Assembly: GCA_032358255.1 (NCBI GenBank)
Contig: JAULBX010000003.1
Span: 124,001-188,000 of the forward strand
DNA: 64,000 nucleotides
Source: Heterotrichella gracilis
Lineage: Eukaryota > Sar > Xanthophyceae > Tribonematales > Xanthonemataceae
Direction: 5' to 3'
Part shown: piece after piece, positions 58,931-64,000 of the stretch
Position numbering within the stretch: position 1 is the stretch's first letter
How the letters are laid out: each line of letters starts with the position of its first letter
Notes under the pieces: model-generated
The model's database searches: none
What the model was told of the DNA's origin: nothing
Seen by the model: only the letters and a program-made list of their open reading frames with translations
Position numbers and translations under genes: made by a program

Positions 58931-59948
58931 ATGGCGTTCACTTTGAGGGCACCAGTGGCATTCAAGGCCCAGGTGTCCATGCAACGACGGACAGCGCTGG
59001 CCAGCCCCACAAGGATTGCACCAATCGCCGTCAGGCCTGCCGCACTCTTCTCCAGCTTCCTGCCCTCCACCTCGTCAATCCGGGGGTTTGGCAGCAAAAT
59101 CACAGGCATGTGGAACCACAAGTGCAACCCTGTACTTCAGTTGCCAACCCTCACCTTCTACAGTGTCGTCACTGACACGCATTCTTCTGCACAGGCTTGT
59201 TCATGTCCACAGTGAGCAGGACGTTCGGCCGGAGGGGGTCGTTGGTGATTGAGTCGAACGCAAAGCGGTCACTTGGGTGCACACTGGAGGGAACCAGGAG
59301 GTAAGGCTGGTGCACTAGCTAGTTTCACCTTAACGAGGCAAAAGGCTGTTTGGCTAGCCAATGGGGTAGGAATTGTTGAAGTACTATTCCTAGTCACACA
59401 CGTACTGCTAGGTACCAGCTGGTAGCAAGGTTGATTAGCAGCTGCAACCAGGGTGGGCCAGCAGGCATTGGCATGATGCTCTGTCCAGGTTGCAGTATGC
59501 ATGCTGACTTACAAACTCGTGGGCGGTGTTCAATCGTCACTAAATTGGTTGGTAGTACTGCATTTGTGTACTGCATTGGTGTGGTGGGTACTGAGACCAA
59601 GCCGTTTGTTAGAGCATGCAGTAACTCGTGTGGTGTGTCTGGAGCATGTAGTAACCCCAGTCTGGTGTGCTGCAGGAAGAAGATTCGTGTGTCTGGGTTC
59701 CGCAAGCGGAAGCAGACTGTGGGTAAGTCCCCATGTACAGCAACCCGCCAGTGTGCAGCAGTTGACCCTGCATGAACAGTGTGTACTGCAACACTAGCTG
59801 CACATATGGCACCTGCATGCGGTTGGAAACCTCTCGCATTCTGTGCTGAGCTAGGCACTTTGTTGTCCCAGGTGGGCGCAAGGTGTTGAAGGCAAGGAGG
59901 GCAAGGGGGCGCAAGATGCTGACGTCTGCCGCCAGCTACAAGAAATAG
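58931..59948 (+). CDS. Plastid 50S ribosomal protein bL34c, nuclear-encoded
   Basis: Predicted exons: 58931-59105, 59195-59267, 59676-59722, 59872-59948; 372 nt, 123 residues. The first about 55 residues (MAFTLRAPVAFKAQ, then Arg/Ala/Ser/Thr-rich, acid-free) form a chloroplast transit peptide. The C-terminal 45 residues are the small basic bL34 core: RKKIRVSGFRKRKQTVGGRK, then VLKARRARGRKMLT, as in bacterial and plastid L34, which sits near the exit region of 23S rRNA in the large subunit. The first intron appears to start with GC rather than GT (CACAG/GCATGT); an alternative acceptor 18 bp further into exon 2 also keeps the frame. Confidence 0.9.
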
Positions 59949-61403
59949 AGCCCTTTACTTTCTGAACAGCTCAACTCCTGGGTCCTGGGGCTAGCAGCAA
60001 CTTGCAGGCTGGTGTGACAGTAGCTTGTGCGGCCAGTGTGAGCAATACCCTCATGGTCCCTCCCTTTTTACTGGCTTCGGCCTGTGCTTCTATCACCAAA
60101 AAAATAGTCAATGCTGAGGTTGTTGCCATGCATAAACAGAGTTCTCAGACGAACTCTTGGCTGACGCTGCAGTGGGTACTCTATCTGTAACAAGCTGAAC
60201 TCTCCTGGGAGCTTTTTGGCACATGGGTTGCCCTGTGGCGGCTACACAAGATACTGCATTTGTCACGGTGTTTTGGCAGCATGACTCAAGCCAGCCGCTC
60301 AGCAGCACAGTATTTTCAAGGGTGTTACAGTTGAATTATGCATGGCCCGCAATTGTGCTGTGTGCAGTGTGTGCCTGGCTGGTGGCCGCCATACCCTGTT
60401 GCAGGCCTGCTCCAGGAAACGCACAGGAGCAGCTGCAACAATAAACAGAAGCCGCAAACCACCAGCAGGCTATGCCAGGCAAATGTGCAGAGGGCACTCA
60501 CCGGCAGTTGGCGTGAGTGACAAGCCAACCGGCCGGCCTGGCCCTCTCTTCAGTGGTTCTCAAATCCATAACCGCGCTCAACTATAGTACAAGTACAGCT
60601 GCGACGTCCAACAGCTAACCCCTCTCCCCCGTGCGAGTGCATGCCATACTGACAACACGCATACCGTTTGCTAATAAATGTGCTGCTTCGCCAGAAAAAG
60701 GCTGGCAATAGATGTACACGGGTCTGAGGAGTTTGAACCTATCAAACGGGCTGGGAGGAGCTTGTTGTCATGCCTAGTTTCATAGCTCCCGGCCCTCCAC
60801 AACAGGCTAAAAGCTTGTCACAAAAAGAAAGAATAGAGTGCCTCAACGAGCGCTGTGAACAAGGCTCTACAAGGGCACCGTTTGACAAGTCTGCAAATAA
60901 CAGTCTAAAGAAAGAGGCAGGGCGTGCAGGGCTGTTCTACTGACAGCGGGGCCACATACGCTTGCATTTCTCCACGCGTGACAGCGATGTTTCAGAAGAA
61001 CCTTGAGTTCAGAAGAATCTCGGCCACTGCCATAGGGACCTCGGGTGAGGGCAGACAAGCAGCGCCCAGCCCTTGCAGCAGGCCCCTCCCTGGGTACCAA
61101 TTGCTCAGAAGTAACCACTCGCTCAGCTCCCTGGCCTTTGCAGTCCCCTGCCAATCAACAACGTACGGTCAGCTGTCTAATTCCACAGGAACCCTGCAAG
61201 CGATACCTGATGGGGTATTTCATGCTCCATTCATGCTCTGGTCCTCTATTGGCTGTGCAATTAAAGCAGCAGTTTGACAGCACAAGCCCCACTGCAACAG
61301 CTGAGCAGCACAAATCACGCTCTAACAGTTTGGAAGTGCAACACGACGTTTGGGAGGCGCGCAAACCAGGTGCGAACCACACCTATCACCCACCCTCTCA
61401 GCT
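59949..61403. other. Convergent intergenic region bL34c / hnRNP-like
   Basis: About 1.45 kb between two 3' ends. A TGTAA, the usual green algal polyadenylation signal, lies at about 60186, some 240 bp after the bL34c stop; its use is inference. No exon recognised. Confidence 0.45.
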
Positions 61404-62930
61404 CTAAACCAGAATAAAACGCACGCGCATGAACAAGCCACGGTGTGCACCCACTGACCTGGGGAAGCTGCTCCTGCCCACTCCACTGGAAGGCCCTTGG
61501 GGCGAAGGCTGCGGGTGCCCAGGCTGCGGCTCATACCCCGCTGGACCCCCAGGCCCCCCTGGTTGCTGGCCAAAGGTCGGAGCGTAGGCGCCATACCCAC
61601 CCCCGTAGCCATACTGAGGCATCATCATCCCATAGGGACCTCCGTAGCCCACCCCATACCCGCCCATCATCCCTGCTGGGGCATATGACCCCATGGCAGC
61701 GCCAGGGTACCCTGCCCCCACCCCATAGCCCGCAGGGGCGCCCAGCTGCCCAAACTGCCCCGGGAACGGCCCGAAACCCACTCCCCTCCCTGGCATCGCT
61801 CCTCTGCCCCCACGCCCCATCCCTCTCCCGCCCATCGAGCCAGATCCCTTGGGCGTGGCCTCTTTCACCTCCACCTTCTTGCCAGCCAGCTCATGCATGG
61901 TGCCTGCTCCAAACACCCTGTCCACTGCCTGCTCCTCCTCAAAGGTGATGAACCTAAGCAAGGGTTCAACAAGCGGTGAGTTGACCCAAAAGAGGTGGAA
62001 ACAGGCGCACAAAAGTGCGGTGTGGTCAGATTGGCGCTTACCCAAACCCTCGTGAGCGCCCGCTTTGGTGGTCCACCATTATTTGCGCCTCGATTACCCT
62101 GCCATACTGCTCAAAGTGGTTCTTGAAGTCCTCTGAAACACATCCAAGGGTACAGGGTTAGCAGCCTACGGCCTGGGTCTGCTGTGCAAAACACAGATTG
62201 CACTATAGGTACAAGCATGTGACAGATTCCAAACCCTACCTTCGGTGGTCTCTGGTGCCAAGCCCCCAACGAAAATCTTCTTGCTCTTTGGCTTCTGTTC
62301 TTGTGGGACAGATCTCTTGGCATCAATCTGCACATGACGCCCGGTTGGCATGACTAAAAGGGCCCCCTTTCGGCACGATGATCCAGCGTGCACAGTGACA
62401 TGGTTCGCACCTGCCGGCCATCCAGAATGTGCGTGTCCTGGCACACTCGGTCCGCCACTGACTCATCCCTGAAGGTAATGAACCCGAAGCCTCTGGGCTT
62501 GCCCGTGATACGGTCTTTCATGACCACCTGAGACCACGGTCGGACAGTGAGTGCACACATGGCAGGGTCTTTCAACACCGGAGCAAAACCAGGCGCAACG
62601 CACCGCCTCAACGATGTCCCCGTATCTTTGAAAGTGCTGCTTTACTTTCTCTGCAACAGAGGGTTGAAGCTCAGGCGTAGCCAGGAAGACATGGGCAACA
62701 TTGCACAGATACACATGTCTTGTTGCGCGAGCAGGCACGGAGCACTACACTACCTTCTGTCGTCTCCCACGAAAGCCCACCCAGAAACAGCTTCACTCCA
62801 AGCCTGCAAGGCGCCCAGGTTGAGTGCCAGAAAGGGAGCGCAGGCTGCAAATCGTCTGCCCACAACCATACCTGGGCATCGAACCGGGCTCCTCGCCTGA
62901 AGCACCAGGCTCCCCGTAGCCCTCGTCCAT
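61404..62930 (-). CDS. hnRNP A/B-like (Musashi/DAZAP1-type) two-RRM RNA-binding protein
   Basis: Predicted exons (minus): 62930-62872, 62803-62754, 62650-62604, 62527-62411, 62327-62240, 62132-62042, 61953-61404; 1002 nt, 333 residues. RRM1 (from about residue 22) has KLFLGGLSWETTEEKVKQHF and RNP1 GKPRGFGFITF; RRM2 (from about 108) has KKIFVGGLAPETTEEDFKNH and RNP1 GRSRGFGFITF. Two closely spaced RRMs followed by a tail rich in Gly, Tyr, Met and Pro (GYGVGYGGPYGMMMPQYGYG) are the plan of hnRNP A/B, Musashi and DAZAP1 proteins, which act in splicing, mRNA export, stability and translation. The tail is a prion-like low-complexity domain. A donor-like AG/GTCAGT at 61459 might lead to a further exon; the simple read-through to the stop at 61404 was chosen. 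Confidence 0.92.
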
Positions 62931-63752
62931 GGCTACCTTCGTGCCCGCTTACTCCCAAGCCTTGTCACCAGTGCACTATGCAAGCAAACGTCGCTCGGAA
63001 GGGCAGGAACTAAGGAACATTAGTTGCTGTTTCTGCGAGCGAAGAGGCGGTTTGTGCACGCGCTTCACCGGGTTTTCCAGCAGCGTGTGCGCAGCTCTCG
63101 CTGCCTGTGGGCACCCTCGCAGTGATCAGCAACTAATGCGCCGTGAAACAGGCTCGCATGGGCGTGGAACTGGCAGAACTGTTGGCGAGGCAACAGTGGG
63201 CGCCCGTGTGGGCTTGCACAGCCGCTTGAGAATCGACAACTATTTGGCCAAGCCTATAACGTCGGCATCCAAAACCTGGTGGAACGGGCTGGTGTCGAGA
63301 AGGGACGCACTATTAGTAATGGGCACAAATGCGCGCGGCCTTGATGGATTTGAATTGAACATTATTGCACTCCCTGCCGATTGTAATGCTGCAATCCTAG
63401 CGGGAATTGGAGGGAGAAATTGATGGGACACCCTGGATGTACAGCATTTCCGGGATTTGAAGGGGCCACATCAGGGTTTGCTGCTATTAGGAGCGGCACG
63501 TCATGGCTCGAGGGCTTGGCCCCGGGCCGGGCAGGCTTTCAAGCCACCGCCGGCGCAAAAGCATGCATGCATGCGTGATGGTGGTTCGCATTTCTCGCCC
63601 AGGATAGCAGGTTGCAGTGGCAGAACATTCGCTGCAAAACACACATACCTATCCCGTCGAAGGCACACACCTGTTGCTGTGTTTGCGCAAGGTTCCTGGC
63701 AGCAATGCACTGTTTTACACCTGCCCTCACGGGCTCTGCTCTGCTGCTGCAG
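62931..63752. other. Divergent intergenic region hnRNP-like / right-edge gene
   Basis: About 820 bp between divergent starts; nothing specific recognised. Confidence 0.45.
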
Positions 63753-64000
63753 ATGCAGATGCAGAGCAGGGTAGCCATGCTTCAACCTAGAACGCTACCT
63801 GGTGGCCTATGCCCAGCTCACAGGATGGCAGGCGTCAGGCGCGTGAAGGTAAAAACATTACATGCTAGCCATGCTACTTGATGCCATGCTAGTGCCATCA
63901 TAGAAACCCTTGTACCCTGCTCGCCTCCAACCTGCGCTGTGGCTGTTGACAGGGCGGCGGCTCGACCCTGCGCATGCCCTTGGTACAAGCGGTTGCTGCA
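63753..64000 (+). CDS. Start of an unidentified gene, cut by the window edge
   Basis: Exon 63753-63848 (32 codons, beginning MQMQSRVAMLQ and rich in Arg, Pro, Ala and Gly without acidic residues) ends at a GTAAAA donor. An acceptor at 63951-63952 (GTTGACAG) opens a second exon that keeps the frame to the window edge (GGGSTLRMPLVQAVAA). The first exon looks like the beginning of a plastid or mitochondrial targeting peptide. The product cannot be named from 48 codons. Confidence 0.45.

Overview
The window is nuclear DNA of a green alga, most likely a core chlorophyte and probably trebouxiophyte-like. Nearly every gene is split by many short GT-AG introns with TGCAG-type acceptors. TTTAGGG (plant/Chlorella-type telomere) repeats are scattered inside introns and UTRs. 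Two genes carry plastid transit peptides, and a plastid ribosomal protein (bL34c) and chloroplast-type transcription regulators are nuclear-encoded. Species assignment is inference only.

Layout. 1-8.5 kb: no gene recognised; a large G/T-rich minisatellite at about 3.9-4.6 kb and low-complexity DNA. 8.8-14.6 kb (minus): two RNA-binding protein genes in tandem, a three-RRM UBP1/TIA-1-like protein and a three-RRM CELF/Bruno-like protein with a Met/Gly-repeat hinge. 15.7-22.2 kb (minus): a 10-exon gene for a 945-residue RNase III with a long unrecognised N-terminus and a C-terminal dsRBD. 23.5-28.5 kb (plus): plant-type DDB2 (zinc knuckles plus WD40 repeats). 29.7-33.8 kb (minus): a secreted PstS-like phosphate-binding protein. 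36.8-38.6 kb (plus): a CNOT4-type C4C4 RING protein. 40.3-46.7 kb (minus): two adjacent LysR-type regulators, closely RbcR/Ycf30-like, with introns. 47.8-48.9 kb (plus): the KDEL/HDEL receptor ERD2. 50.1-54.1 kb (minus): the ESCRT-III regulator IST1. 54.8-58.5 kb (minus) and 58.9-59.9 kb (plus): a divergent pair of plastid-targeted proteins, DUF819 membrane protein and bL34c. 61.4-62.9 kb (minus): a two-RRM hnRNP A/B-like protein. 63.75 kb to the edge (plus): the start of an unidentified gene.

All exon models were built by hand from splice sites, and every complete model adds up to an exact number of codons. Five genes act on RNA (UBP1-like, CELF-like, RNase III, CNOT4-like, hnRNP-like); the others look like unrelated neighbours, as is usual in a eukaryotic genome.

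Two results stand out. First, LysR-type regulators of RbcR type are encoded in a green algal nucleus as an intron-bearing tandem pair. Second, introns across at least seven genes contain diverged tandem copies ('echoes') of the adjoining exon edge together with its splice site, repeatedly interleaved with TTTAGGG-type sequence. This suggests an ongoing duplication process focused on exon-intron boundaries.
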